Shown piece after piece: positions 8,216 to 16,834 of a DNA stretch of 64,000 nucleotides. The notes beneath the pieces are model-generated. The model worked only from the letters and a program-made list of their open reading frames with translations, was not told where the DNA came from and searched no databases. The translations under genes and the position numbers were made by a program. Where the stretch lies: contig NZ_JBHSBN010000001.1 in the NCBI RefSeq assembly GCF_042650605.1, positions 62,001 through 126,000 on the forward strand. Direction: 5' to 3'. How positions within the stretch are numbered: the stretch's first letter is position 1; each line of letters opens with the position of its first letter. This stretch comes from Micromonospora_J zhanjiangensis (GTDB taxonomy: Bacteria; Actinomycetota; Actinomycetes; Mycobacteriales; Micromonosporaceae).

Positions 8216-9247
8216 CTACGCCCGTTCCACCGGGTCCGCGGGATAGTCGATGCTCAGCAGCCGGTGCCGGCTGAGCAGGCCGAGCGGCTCGCCGTCGCCG
8301 GTCACCCGGGCGTGGTCGGCGTTCGAGGTGAGCATGGTGGCCAGCGCGTCGTACAGCGACGAGCCGAGCCGTACGGTGGGCAGGCCCGGCTCGGTCGAGG
8401 CGTCCGGCGGATCCAGCAGGTCGCGGGTGACCGGGGTGACGGCCAGCCGGCGGATGCCCCGGTCGGTGCCGACGAACTCCCGCACGAACGGGGAGGCGGG
8501 TTCGCCGAGCAGGGCCGCCGGCGTGTCGTACTGCTCCAGCTTGCCGCCCTGGGACAGGATCGCGATCCGGTCGCCCAGCCGGACGGCCTCGTCGAGGTCG
8601 TGGGTGACCAGGACGATGGTCTTGCGGACCTCGGCCTGCAGGCGCAGGAACTCCTCCTGCAGCCGGGCCCGGGCGATCGGGTCGACCGCCGAGAACGGCT
8701 CGTCCATCAACAGCACCACCGGATCGGCCGCGAGGGCGCGGGCCACCCCGACCCGCTGCCGCTGCCCGCCGGACAGCTCGTGCGGGTAGCGCCGGCCGAA
8801 CGTCGCCGGGTCCAGCCCGACCAGTTCCAGCAGTTCCTCGGAGCGGGTCCGGATCCGCGCGGACGACCAGCCGATCAGCCGCGGCACGGTGCCGACGTTG
8901 GCGAGGATCGTCTGGTGCGGGAAGAGCCCGACGTTCTGGATGACGTAGCCGATCCGGCGCCGCAACCGCACCGGGTCGGCGGCGGTGACGTCCTCGTCGT
9001 CGAGCAGGATCCGGCCGGCGGTCGGCTCGATCAGCCGGTTGATCATCCGGAGCACGGTGGACTTGCCGCAGCCGGACGGACCGATGAGCACGACCAGTTC
9101 GCCGGCCTTCACCTCGAGGCTGAGGTCGGCGACCGCGACGGTGGAGTCCGGGTACTGCTTGCGGATGTCCTGTAGTGAGATCGCCGCGGCGCTGGCCGGT
9201 AGGCCGCCGGGTGCGGCGGGGGAACTGCCCCCCGGGGTAACGTCCAC
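8216..9247 (-). CDS. OpuCA-type ABC ATPase for glycine betaine/choline uptake
   Basis: This 343-residue ATPase would energise a quaternary-amine osmoprotectant importer. It shows Walker A GPSGCGKST, the Q-loop region VIQNVGLFPHQT, the signature LSGGQRQRVGVARALA, Walker B VVLLMDEPFSAVDP and the H-loop VTHDLDEAV. The C-terminus looks like a single short CBS-type module (VRLGSSLYDALATMLTS). OpuA/OpuC ATPases usually have two CBS domains, so ionic-strength sensing may differ. The GTG at 9247 has GGAAGGA 6 nt upstream and lies only 2 bp from the divergent permease start. The ATPase is thus encoded opposite the rest of its system. Confidence 0.9.
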   Translation of the reverse strand: MDVTPGGSSPAAPGGLPASAAAISLQDIRKQYPDSTVAVADLSLEVKAGELVVLIGPSGCGKSTVLRMINRLIEPTAGRILLDDEDVTAADPVRLRRRIGYVIQNVGLFPHQTILANVGTVPRLIGWSSARIRTRSEELLELVGLDPATFGRRYPHELSGGQRQRVGVARALAADPVVLLMDEPFSAVDPIARARLQEEFLRLQAEVRKTIVLVTHDLDEAVRLGDRIAILSQGGKLEQYDTPAALLGEPASPFVREFVGTDRGIRRLAVTPVTRDLLDPPDASTEPGLPTVRLGSSLYDALATMLTSNADHARVTGDGEPLGLLSRHRLLSIDYPADPVERA

Positions 9248-9249
9248 GT

Positions 9250-9942
9250 ATGTCCTTCCACTTGATCTACCGGGCGGACCCGGCGAATCCGTGGTTCTCC
9301 TGGCAGTATGTGCGGGACAATTCAGACACAATCCTCGCGGCGCTGCGGGAACACGCCGTCCTCACCGCCCAGGCGGTGGCCATCGCGGCGCTGGTGGCGA
9401 TCCCGCTGGCCGTCTCCGCGTACTGGTTCCGGTCCCTCACCGGACCGATTCTCGCATTGTCCGGCGTGCTCTACACGATCCCGTCGCTGGCGCTGTTCGC
9501 CTTCGTCGCCCCGTACGTCGGGACCGGCACGGGCACGGTTCTGATCGGTCTGGTGCTGTACGCCCTCCTGCTGATCATCCGCAATTCGCTGGCCGGTCTC
9601 AACCAGGTGCCGGCGGAGGTGCGCGACGCCGCCCGGGGCATGGGCTACGGACGCCTCGCCCGGTTGGTACGGATCGACCTGCCGCTGGCCCTGCCCGGCA
9701 TCGTCACCGGCGTACGACTGGCCACCGTCTCCACGGTCGCGTTGGTGACCGTGGGGGTGTTGGTCGGGCACGGCGGACTCGGTCAGCTCATCCTCGGTGG
9801 CTTCCGCAACAACTTCTACAAGGCCGAGATCGTCACCGGCACCGTGCTCTGCGTGGCCCTGGCGCTGGTGCTCGACCTCGTCCTGGCCGGGATCGGTCGG
9901 CTGCTGACCCCGTGGCAGAGCACCCGCCGGAGCGCCCGGTGA
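9250..9942 (+). CDS. OpuCB-type permease of a glycine betaine/choline ABC importer
   Basis: The protein has 230 residues with about six membrane spans. The cytoplasmic EAA loop is clear (EVRDAARGMGYGRLARLVRIDLPLALPGIVTGVR), as is the family phrase LSGVLYTIPSLALFAFVAPY. A few ORF starts further in would lose the first periplasmic segment (NPWFSWQYV), so the ATG at 9250 is preferred. Its upstream GGGG lies inside the first codons of the divergent ATPase gene. It probably forms a heterodimer with the next permease and uses the divergent ATPase. Confidence 0.9.
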   Translation: MSFHLIYRADPANPWFSWQYVRDNSDTILAALREHAVLTAQAVAIAALVAIPLAVSAYWFRSLTGPILALSGVLYTIPSLALFAFVAPYVGTGTGTVLIGLVLYALLLIIRNSLAGLNQVPAEVRDAARGMGYGRLARLVRIDLPLALPGIVTGVRLATVSTVALVTVGVLVGHGGLGQLILGGFRNNFYKAEIVTGTVLCVALALVLDLVLAGIGRLLTPWQSTRRSAR

Positions 9943-9973
9943 CCGCCGACGACACGGCCGGAAAGAGGCTCAG

Positions 9974-10696
9974 GTGAATCCGATCCAGCAGGCCGTGGTG
10001 TGGCTGAACGATCCGCTCAACTGGACCAACCCGGGCGGCGTGCTCGACCGGCTCGGCGAGCACCTCACCATCTCCGCCGCCGCGGTGGCGCTGGGTTGCC
10101 TGGTGGCCTGGCCGATCGGCCTGTGGCTGGGACACACCGGCCGGGGCGGCGGGCTCGTCGTGCTGCTGTCCAACGTCACGCTCGCCATTCCCACGGTCGC
10201 GCTGCTCACCCTGCTGCCGTTGACCTTCCTGGGGTTCGGCCAACGGCCGGTGATCATCGCGTTGGCGGTGTTCGCGGTGCCGCCGCTGCTCGCCAACGCC
10301 TACACCGGGGTACGCCAGGTGGACCCGGAGGCGCGGGACGCGGCGCGCGGGATGGGGCTGTCCGGTGGCCAGTTGCTGCGCCGGGTCGAGCTGCCGTTGG
10401 CGGTGCCCTACCTGGCGGCCGGGTTCCGCACCGCCGCGGTGCAGGTGGTGGCGACCGCCGCGCTGGCGTCGTTCGTCAACGGCGGTGGCCTCGGCCAGAT
10501 CATCAGTGCCGGGTTCGGCCTCGGGATCGCGGTCGGCGGCGGGCAGATCCTGGCCGGCGGCGTCCTGGTCGCCCTGCTGGCCCTGCTGGTGGAGGTGATC
10601 CTGGCCGTGGTCGAACGGATGGTCACGCCCCGGCCGCTGCGTCGCCGGCGGACCCGCGCCGACCGTCGCGCCGCCGCCGCGATCCAGGGCACCTGA
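9974..10696 (+). CDS. OpuCD-type second permease of the same importer
   Basis: The 240-residue permease has about five to six membrane spans and the EAA loop PEARDAARGMGLSGGQLLRRVELPLAVPYLAAGFR. It includes the conserved VTLAIPTVALLTLLPLTFLG-like stretch and SFVNGGGLGQIISAGFGLG, which parallel the first permease. It begins with GTG 31 bp after the first permease, with AGAGG upstream. A basic tail (RPLRRRRTRADRRAAA) closes the protein. It pairs with the OpuCB-type subunit in the membrane. Confidence 0.9.
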   Translation: MNPIQQAVVWLNDPLNWTNPGGVLDRLGEHLTISAAAVALGCLVAWPIGLWLGHTGRGGGLVVLLSNVTLAIPTVALLTLLPLTFLGFGQRPVIIALAVFAVPPLLANAYTGVRQVDPEARDAARGMGLSGGQLLRRVELPLAVPYLAAGFRTAAVQVVATAALASFVNGGGLGQIISAGFGLGIAVGGGQILAGGVLVALLALLVEVILAVVERMVTPRPLRRRRTRADRRAAAAIQGT

Positions 10697-10918
10697 GCCC
10701 GCGACGTACCGTCCGGACCGTTTGTCCGGTTGACCACCCGGTGTCCGGAATCCTGATCCACGACTCAGTGACGATCTGGTGACAAGCGTCGCTCCGAGTT
10801 GTCGGTGCGGTAGGAACGATGTTGGGGTGGAAAGTCGCGGGCGACCGTCGGAAAGATCGCCCGTCGGACACGCGGCCGGCCCGTCACGGGTCGCGCCGGG
10901 ACACGGAAGGCGGGCAGC

Positions 10919-11917
10919 ATGAGCCCACGTGCACGTTTAGCCATCGGAGCCGTCGGCGCGCTCGCCGCGGCCGGAATCCTCAGCGGATGCGGCAACGCCG
11001 GCTCGTCCGGCACCCAGGCGCCGGCGGCGGGCGCCTCCGGCGCGGGCTGCGCCCCGGTCGCCGGCAGCAAACTGGTCGTCCTCGACGACGACAAGAAGCT
11101 GCAGAACACCGACAACGTCATCCCCGCCATCAGCGCCAAGGTGGCCAAGCCGGAGTTGGTCGCCGCCCTGGACAAGGTGTCCGACGCGCTGGACACCAGC
11201 AAGCTGATCGCCCTCAACAAGGCGGTCGACGTGGACCGCAAGACGCCGAAGGTGGCCGCCGAGGAGTTCGCCGCGGCTCAGAAGATCACCGACGGGCTGG
11301 CCAAGGGATCCGGCAAGATCGTGGTCGGGTCCGCCGACTTCAGCGAGGCCAAGATCCTCGGTGAGCTCTACCGGATCGCGTTGACCGGCGCCGGTTACCA
11401 GGTGACCGTGCAGACCATCGGCAACCGGGAACTGTACGAACCGGCCCTGGAGAAGGGCGAGATCCAGGTCGTACCGGAGTACGCCGCGACGATGGCGGAC
11501 TTCCTCAACGGCAAGGCCAACGGCAAGGACGCGGCCTCCGTCTCGTCCCCCGACCTGGACAAGACGGTGTCCGGCCTCAAGACGCTCGGCGACAAGGTGG
11601 GCATCACGTTCGGCAAGCCGTCCACCGCGCAGGACCAGAACGCGTTCGCGGTGACCAAGGAGTTCGCCGACAAGTACGGCGTGAAGACCATCTCGGACCT
11701 GGCCGACAAGTGCTCCGGTCAGGCGACGGTGCTCGCCGGCCCACCGGAGTGCCCGCAGCGGCCGAAGTGCCAGGCCGGTCTGGTGCAGGTCTACAACTTC
11801 AAGGCGGGCACCTTCAGCTCGCTGGACGCGGGCGGCCCGCAGACCAAGTCCGCCCTGAAGTCCGGCTCGGCCAGCGTCGGACTGGTCCTCTCCTCGGACG
11901 GTGAACTCGCCGGCTGA
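10919..11917 (+). CDS. OpuC-type substrate-binding lipoprotein with circularly permuted order
   Basis: The protein has 332 residues and a lipobox LSGC ending at Cys24, so it should be a membrane-anchored binding protein for glycine betaine, choline or a related solute. The order of parts is unusual. Residues 45-126 (starting APVAGSKLVVLDDDKKLQ and including LIALNKAVDVD) match what is normally the C-terminal end of OpuCC/OsmF proteins. Residues 130-332 (KIVVGSADFSEAKILGELY to SASVGLVLSSDGELAG) match the usual N-terminal and middle parts. The protein therefore appears permuted at the hinge. It lies 222 bp after the permease pair and ends in a strong hairpin. Confidence 0.9.
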   Translation: MSPRARLAIGAVGALAAAGILSGCGNAGSSGTQAPAAGASGAGCAPVAGSKLVVLDDDKKLQNTDNVIPAISAKVAKPELVAALDKVSDALDTSKLIALNKAVDVDRKTPKVAAEEFAAAQKITDGLAKGSGKIVVGSADFSEAKILGELYRIALTGAGYQVTVQTIGNRELYEPALEKGEIQVVPEYAATMADFLNGKANGKDAASVSSPDLDKTVSGLKTLGDKVGITFGKPSTAQDQNAFAVTKEFADKYGVKTISDLADKCSGQATVLAGPPECPQRPKCQAGLVQVYNFKAGTFSSLDAGGPQTKSALKSGSASVGLVLSSDGELAG

Positions 11918-11943
11918 CCCGGTCCGGCCGTCGTCGACGGCAC

Positions 11944-11983
11944 GGCGGTGCGCCGGCCGGGCACGTCCCGGTGGCGCACCGCC
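11944..11983 (+). terminator. Hairpin terminator after the OpuC operon
   Basis: An 11-bp perfect stem, GGCGGTGCGCC (11944-11954) with GGCGCACCGCC (11973-11983), encloses an 18-nt loop that can form an inner CCGGG/CCCGG stem. It starts 27 bp after the binding-protein stop and has no T-tract. Confidence 0.75.
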
Positions 11984-12021
11984 TCGGCGGCCGGCCGGAA
12001 CTCTCGGTAGGCTTTCCTGCC

Positions 12022-13551
12022 ATGGCCGGAACCGATTCCACCGCAGGGCGGAGCCGAAACCGGCTGCTGCCCGTACTGTTCTGGGTTGGCGTCGGGTTGG
12101 CGCCGATCGCCGCGTTGCTGCTCCTGGTCGGACAGAGCAACGGCATCCTGCGGGTCGCCGCGGTGCTGGGCATCCTGTGCGTCGTGCTGATCGGGCTGTC
12201 CGTGGTGCTGGGCGGCAACGCCGAGTCGGTGCGCGACGCCATCGAGGACACCCTGCATGAGGACCTCGACCTGCTGCGCGGCGAGATCGCGACCGCGACG
12301 CACGCCAGCCAGCAGGCGCTCGGGGAACGGCTGCGCGTTCTGCAGCACAACGTCGACGTGCTGCGCGGTCAACTGGAGGCGGTGCGCGGCGCGGGCGTAC
12401 CGGGGCAGCGCGCCCCGGAGCCCGGGCCGACCGGACCGCGACCGGCGGAGCAGACCCGGGCCGCCGCGCCTCGACCGGCAGACGCCGCGCCGCGGGCGGC
12501 CGCACGGGTGCCCGACGTGCCGCCGCGCGCCGCGGGTCGTACCCCGGACGTGCCGCCGCTGGCCGCGGCGCGGGTGCCGGACGCCCCGCCGCGGGCCGCC
12601 GCGCGGGTGCCGGACGTGCCGTCGCGGGCCGCCGCGCGGGTGCCGGACGTGCCACCGCGGGCCGCGGCCCGGGTGCCGGAACGCGGTCCCGCGCCGGCCG
12701 AGCCCGAGCAGGGCGGCTATCCGGCTCCGCCGGGCCCGGGCGGGTCGTTCCGGTCGGCCGAGCGGGTGGCGGGCGGACACCACAGCGGTGACGTGCTGCA
12801 ACCGGGCCCGGTGCCCGCCGAGGGCCCGCCGGCCCGGCAGCCGGGCGGCCGGGCCCAGGTCCCGCCGCCGGGCCCGCGCGGCCCGATGCCGCCGGAGCCC
12901 GGCCGGCCCCGGACCGGTCCGTTCCACGGCCCCGCCGCCGCCCCGGTCGGCCGGCCGACCGGGGACACCGAGGACCCGACCGGGACCGGTCACCGGTACG
13001 CCGGCGTCGGCGCCCACTACTCGGAGCCGGAACCGGACACCGGGCAGGGCAACTGGTCGGAGCACGCGCCGTCGGGCACCGGCCAGTGGGACGCGCACCG
13101 CGACCCCGAGTTCACCGGCGACCAGTACGGCTCCGACCAGCGGCACGGTCGGGCGGTCGAACCGACCGACGATCCGGCCGACGTCGACTACTGGTCCGAC
13201 CTGCGCTCCGGTGGCCGTTGGTCGACGGACGGCGACGACGGGCGCGGCGGTCGGCCCGGCGCGCACGCCGGGGCGCCCGGGTCGGACCGGTACGCCGCGC
13301 TGCGCAGCGACGACGAACCGTACGAGGAGCCGTACCCGGTCCCGTCCGGCGCGGGTGCCGACCGGCACCGGCGCCCCGACGACTGGCCCGGCGGTGCCGA
13401 CACCGCGGACGGTGGCCGGGAGGCCATGGCCGGCGCCCGTCGCCGGTACGACGACAACGAGTACGGCTATCCGCCGAACGACGAGGTACCCCGGGCCGGC
13501 GGAGCCCGGCGGCGGGCCGAGCCGGACTATCCCGAGGAGCGCTGGCGCTGA
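12022..13551 (+). CDS. Membrane-anchored protein with Pro/Ala-rich repeats
   Basis: The protein has 509 residues. Two membrane helices lie near the N-terminus (about residues 15-57: LLPVLFWVGVGLAPIAALLL and VAAVLGILCVVLIGLSVVL). A predicted coiled coil follows (residues 65-115, LHEDLDLLRGEIATATHASQ). A long disordered tail then includes five 11-residue repeats of the type RVPDVPPRAAA (residues 162-216) and a C-terminal half rich in Asp, Arg, Gly and Tyr. The domain order suggests an envelope or division-related scaffold, but no family is recognised. The ATG follows TAGGCT by 8 nt. The gene converges on nuoD with only 18 bp between stops. Confidence 0.7.
   Translation: MAGTDSTAGRSRNRLLPVLFWVGVGLAPIAALLLLVGQSNGILRVAAVLGILCVVLIGLSVVLGGNAESVRDAIEDTLHEDLDLLRGEIATATHASQQALGERLRVLQHNVDVLRGQLEAVRGAGVPGQRAPEPGPTGPRPAEQTRAAAPRPADAAPRAAARVPDVPPRAAGRTPDVPPLAAARVPDAPPRAAARVPDVPSRAAARVPDVPPRAAARVPERGPAPAEPEQGGYPAPPGPGGSFRSAERVAGGHHSGDVLQPGPVPAEGPPARQPGGRAQVPPPGPRGPMPPEPGRPRTGPFHGPAAAPVGRPTGDTEDPTGTGHRYAGVGAHYSEPEPDTGQGNWSEHAPSGTGQWDAHRDPEFTGDQYGSDQRHGRAVEPTDDPADVDYWSDLRSGGRWSTDGDDGRGGRPGAHAGAPGSDRYAALRSDDEPYEEPYPVPSGAGADRHRRPDDWPGGADTADGGREAMAGARRRYDDNEYGYPPNDEVPRAGGARRRAEPDYPEERWR
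12505..12669 (+). repeat. Five tandem 33-bp coding repeats
   Basis: Five in-frame 33-bp units encode RVPDVPPRAAG, RTPDVPPLAAA, RVPDAPPRAAA, RVPDVPSRAAA and RVPDVPPRAAA. Unit length is a multiple of three, so copy number can change without a frameshift. Confidence 0.9.
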
Positions 13552-13569
13552 ACCGCCCGGTTCACCGGT

Positions 13570-14763
13570 TCACTTGTCGATGTCGCCGACCACGAAGAAC
13601 ATCGACCCGAGAACGGCGATCAGGTCGGGCACCAGGCAGCCCGGCAGCAGGGTGGACAGCGCCTGCACGTTGGCGTACGAGGCGGTGCGCAGCTTCATCC
13701 GCCAGGGCGTCTTCTCGCCCCGGGAGACCAGGTAGTAGCCGTTGATGCCGAGCGGATTCTCGGTCCACGCGTAGGTGTGCCCCTCCGGCGCCTTGACCAC
13801 CTTCGGCAGCCGGACGTTGACCGGCCCGGTCACCCGGTCCACCCGGTCCAGGCACTGCTGCGCCAGGTCCAGCGAGACGTACACCTGGTCGAGCAGCACC
13901 TCGAAGCGGGCGTGGCAGTCGCCGGCGGTCCGGGTCACCACCGGCACGTCCAGTTCCCCGTACGCCAGGTACGGCTCGTCGCGGCGCAGGTCCAGGTCGA
14001 GCCCGGAGGCCCGGGCGACCGGGCCGGACGCGCCGAACGCCGCGGCGTCGGCGGCCGACAACACCCCGACCCCGGCGGTACGGGCCAGGAAGATCTCGTT
14101 TCGCCGGATCAGGTTGTCCAGGTCGGGCAGCCGCCGCCGGACCTCGTCGATCGCCTGCCGGGCCCGCCGGGTCCAGCCGGCCGGAACCTCCTCCTTGAGG
14201 CCGCCGACCCGGTTGAACATGTAGTGCATCCGCCCGCCGGAGACCTCCTCCATCACCGTCTGCAGCGTCTCGCGCTCGCGGAACGCGTAGAAGACGGGGG
14301 TGATCGCGCCGATCTCCAGCGGGTACGAGCCGAGGAACATCAGGTGGTTGAGCACCCGGTTCAGCTCGGCCAGGGCGGTCCGCAGCCAGGTGGCCCGCTC
14401 CGGCACCTCGATGCCCATCAGCCGCTCGACGGCCAGGGCCACGCCCAGCTCGTTGGCGAAGGCGGAGAGCCAGTCGTGCCGGTTGGCCAGCACCAGGATC
14501 TGCCGGTAGTCGCGCACCTCGAACAGCTTCTCGGCGCCCCGGTGCATGTAACCGACGATCGGTTCGCAGGCGACCACCCGCTCGCCGTCGAGCACCAGCT
14601 TGAGCCGCAGCACGCCGTGGGTGGACGGGTGCTGCGGTCCGATGTTGAGGACCATGTCGGCGCCGAGCTGGCGGCCGTCGCCTCCGGTCCCGGCGACCAG
14701 ACCGGCTCCGGTGCCGACGGTCAGTTCCCGGGTGGCCCCGGTCTCCGTGGTCATGTCCGTCAT
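13570..14763 (-). CDS. nuoD: NADH-quinone oxidoreductase subunit D (stand-alone paralogue)
   Basis: NuoD is the 49-kDa-type subunit that forms the quinone-binding pocket of respiratory complex I. The 397-residue protein carries NIGPQHPSTHGVLRL near residue 40, GYMHRGAEKLFEV (residues 71-83), NHLMFLGSYPLEIGAITP, GGRMHYMFNRVGG and the C-terminal VVGDIDK. It is complete. No other nuo gene lies in the window, so this is probably a second, separate copy. The ATG at 14763 overlaps the stop of the upstream methyltransferase gene (ATGA). Arg75 lies in the HRG motif, which corresponds to the arginine methylated in the human orthologue NDUFS2. Confidence 0.93.
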   Translation of the reverse strand: MTDMTTETGATRELTVGTGAGLVAGTGGDGRQLGADMVLNIGPQHPSTHGVLRLKLVLDGERVVACEPIVGYMHRGAEKLFEVRDYRQILVLANRHDWLSAFANELGVALAVERLMGIEVPERATWLRTALAELNRVLNHLMFLGSYPLEIGAITPVFYAFRERETLQTVMEEVSGGRMHYMFNRVGGLKEEVPAGWTRRARQAIDEVRRRLPDLDNLIRRNEIFLARTAGVGVLSAADAAAFGASGPVARASGLDLDLRRDEPYLAYGELDVPVVTRTAGDCHARFEVLLDQVYVSLDLAQQCLDRVDRVTGPVNVRLPKVVKAPEGHTYAWTENPLGINGYYLVSRGEKTPWRMKLRTASYANVQALSTLLPGCLVPDLIAVLGSMFFVVGDIDK

Positions 14764-15782
14764 CGTGCCATGACCGCCGCGGGCTCGACGCCCACCGGTT
14801 GCAGCAGCCACCAGTGCCCGCCGAGACCGGCCGGGTCGGTGAGTTCGGCCGCCGCCGAGGCCGCGGCCAGCGCCCGCAGGTAGCCGGCCGGGTCCGTCGA
14901 GGCCAGCGAGAGCGGTGGCCGGCGCCCGTCGACACCGAGCGCGCGCAGCGCGTCCCGCTGCGCCATCAGGGTGTACGGCAGTCCGGCCACCGCCTGACCG
15001 GCGGCCGCGACCGCGTCGATCGCCACGTGGGCGGTCAGGTCACACGTCCCGTCGGGCACCGGCGGGACCTGGCGACCGGCCCGGAAGCCGGTGAGCGAGC
15101 CGGCCACCGGCCGCTGCCCGCCGCGGTGGCCGTAGTCGACGGCCACCGCCAGTCCCCGGTCGACGGCGCGGACCGCGTCGGCCCAGGCGAGGTCGCGGGT
15201 CCGGCCCACCTCGGCCCGGAAACCGGCCGGCCACCAGGTCCGCAGCCACTGCGCGTCGAGCGGGCCGACGGGTCCACCCACCGTCTCGGTGCCGGTGGTC
15301 GGATCGACCAGCACCGTTCGCCAGCCGCCGGCGCCGTCGGACTCCACCACCTCCAGCGGTACGTTGTCCAGCCACTCGTTCGCCAGCAGCAGCCCGGTGA
15401 CCCGGTCCGGCAGGGTGTCCCGCCACTCGATCCCGTCGACCGGGCGGTCCGGCGCCGGGGCGAGTTCGACGGCGGTCAGCCGGAGCCGGCGGGCCAGCTC
15501 GGGCGGCGCGAGCGCGGCCAGCCCGGTGAGCAGCTCGGCCCGCCCGGCGCCGACGTCGACGACCTGGAGCCGCGCCGGCCGGCCGAGCGCGGCGTCGACC
15601 CGGTCGAGCAGCCGCAGCACCGCCGCGTCGAAGCCGGCCGCCGTGTGCACGCTGGTCCGGAAATGGGCGCCGGGCCCACCACCGGACACGAAGAACCCGT
15701 CGGGGCCGTACAGTGCCCGGTCCATCGCCGTACGCCAGGGGAGCGGACCGGAGGCGGACGGTGCCGGGACGGATGGGGTCAC
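14760..15782 (-). CDS. MidA/NDUFAF7-family SAM-dependent methyltransferase
   Basis: The protein has 340 residues with a Rossmann SAM-binding core: RLQVVDVGAGRAELLTGLAA is motif I and RLTAVELAPAP is motif II. The family-specific LLLANEWLDNVPLEVVE corresponds to the NELLDALP motif of MidA proteins. The early MDRALYGPDGFFVSGGGPGA also fits (typical YYS/GFF region). The human member NDUFAF7 methylates an arginine of complex I subunit NDUFS2 during assembly. The next gene here, overlapping by 4 nt, encodes the NDUFS2 orthologue NuoD. The start is GTG at 15782, divergent from the DUF2520 gene with 95 bp between. Confidence 0.88.
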   Translation of the reverse strand: MTPSVPAPSASGPLPWRTAMDRALYGPDGFFVSGGGPGAHFRTSVHTAAGFDAAVLRLLDRVDAALGRPARLQVVDVGAGRAELLTGLAALAPPELARRLRLTAVELAPAPDRPVDGIEWRDTLPDRVTGLLLANEWLDNVPLEVVESDGAGGWRTVLVDPTTGTETVGGPVGPLDAQWLRTWWPAGFRAEVGRTRDLAWADAVRAVDRGLAVAVDYGHRGGQRPVAGSLTGFRAGRQVPPVPDGTCDLTAHVAIDAVAAAGQAVAGLPYTLMAQRDALRALGVDGRRPPLSLASTDPAGYLRALAAASAAAELTDPAGLGGHWWLLQPVGVEPAAVMAR

Positions 15783-15877
15783 CGGTGAAGGTTTTCACAT
15801 GTTCTGTCCGCGCCCGCGCGGACCGGCGCATACTTGCGATCGACCGGTACCCACATGTCGAGGACTGGATCATCGCT

Positions 15878-16834
15878 ATGAGCACACCATCGCGTGGTGC
15901 CCGTACCGCCTTCTCCGCCCGGTCCGGTGCCGGACCGCGCCGGACGGTCGGTTCGCTCACCGTCGGTGTCATCGGCGCCGGGCGGGTCGGCGCCGTGCTG
16001 GGCGCCGCCCTGGCCCGTGCCGGGCACCGGGTGGTCGCCGCCTCCGGCGTCTCCGCGGTGGCCCGCGGCCGGATCGGACGGCTGCTGCCGGGCGTCGCCA
16101 ACCTTCCGGCGGACGAGGTGGCCGGGGCTGCCGACGACCTGCTGATCATCGCGGTACCGGACGACTCGCTGCCCGGCGTCGTCGCCGGGCTGGCCGCGAC
16201 CGGGGCGCTCCGGCCGGGACAGGTGGTGGCGCACACCTCCGGTGCGCACGGCCTCGACGTGCTGGCCGCCGCCGCGGCGGCCGGGTGCCACCCGCTCGCC
16301 CTGCATCCGGCGATGACCTTCACCGGCACCGCCGCCGACCTGGCGAACCTGCCCGGCATCTCGTACGGGGTCACCGCGCCGGCCGAGCTGCGGGCGTTCG
16401 CCGCCCGGCTGGTCACCGACCTGGGTGGCGTTCCGGAGTGGGTCGCCGAGCCGGACCGCCCGCTCTACCACGCCGCCCTCGCGCACGGCGCCAACCACCT
16501 GGTCACCCTGGTCAACGAGGCGGCCGACCGGCTCCGGGAGGCCGGCGTGGCCGAGCCGGAGAAGGTGCTCGGGCCGCTGTTGCAGGCCGCTCTCGACAAC
16601 GCCCTGCGGCTCGGCGACGCGGCCCTGACCGGGCCCGTCTCCCGGGGCGACGCCGGCACCGTCGCCCGGCACCTGGACCGGCTCGCCGCCACCGCGCCGC
16701 AGGCCGTTCCGGCCTACCGGGCGCTGGCCCGGCGGACCGCCGACCGGGCCATCGCGGCGGGCCGGCTCCGGCCGGTGGACGCCGAGTCGCTGCTGGGCGT
16801 GCTGGCCGACGCGCACCGGGAAACGGTCGGATGA
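15878..16834 (+). CDS. Rossmann-fold DUF2520 protein linked to panC
   Basis: The 318-residue protein has an N-terminal NAD(P)-binding Rossmann domain (TVGVIGAGRVGAVLGAALARAG from about residue 30; AHTSGAHGLDVL later) and a helical DUF2520 C-terminal domain (DRPLYHAALAHGANHLVTLV). This is the layout of 6-phosphogluconate or ketopantoate reductase-like enzymes. Such genes sit before panC in many actinobacteria, which suggests an unassigned step linked to pantothenate, although that is unproven. I chose the ATG at 15878 because the Rossmann motif starts shortly after it. The stop overlaps panC (ATGA). Confidence 0.85.
   Translation: MSTPSRGARTAFSARSGAGPRRTVGSLTVGVIGAGRVGAVLGAALARAGHRVVAASGVSAVARGRIGRLLPGVANLPADEVAGAADDLLIIAVPDDSLPGVVAGLAATGALRPGQVVAHTSGAHGLDVLAAAAAAGCHPLALHPAMTFTGTAADLANLPGISYGVTAPAELRAFAARLVTDLGGVPEWVAEPDRPLYHAALAHGANHLVTLVNEAADRLREAGVAEPEKVLGPLLQAALDNALRLGDAALTGPVSRGDAGTVARHLDRLAATAPQAVPAYRALARRTADRAIAAGRLRPVDAESLLGVLADAHRETVG

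Noticed and set aside
10713..10729. CCGGAC-CGTTT-GTCCGG hairpin between the OpuCD-type permease and the binding-protein gene
   Set aside because: A 6-bp stem is too short to claim a terminator or attenuator here.
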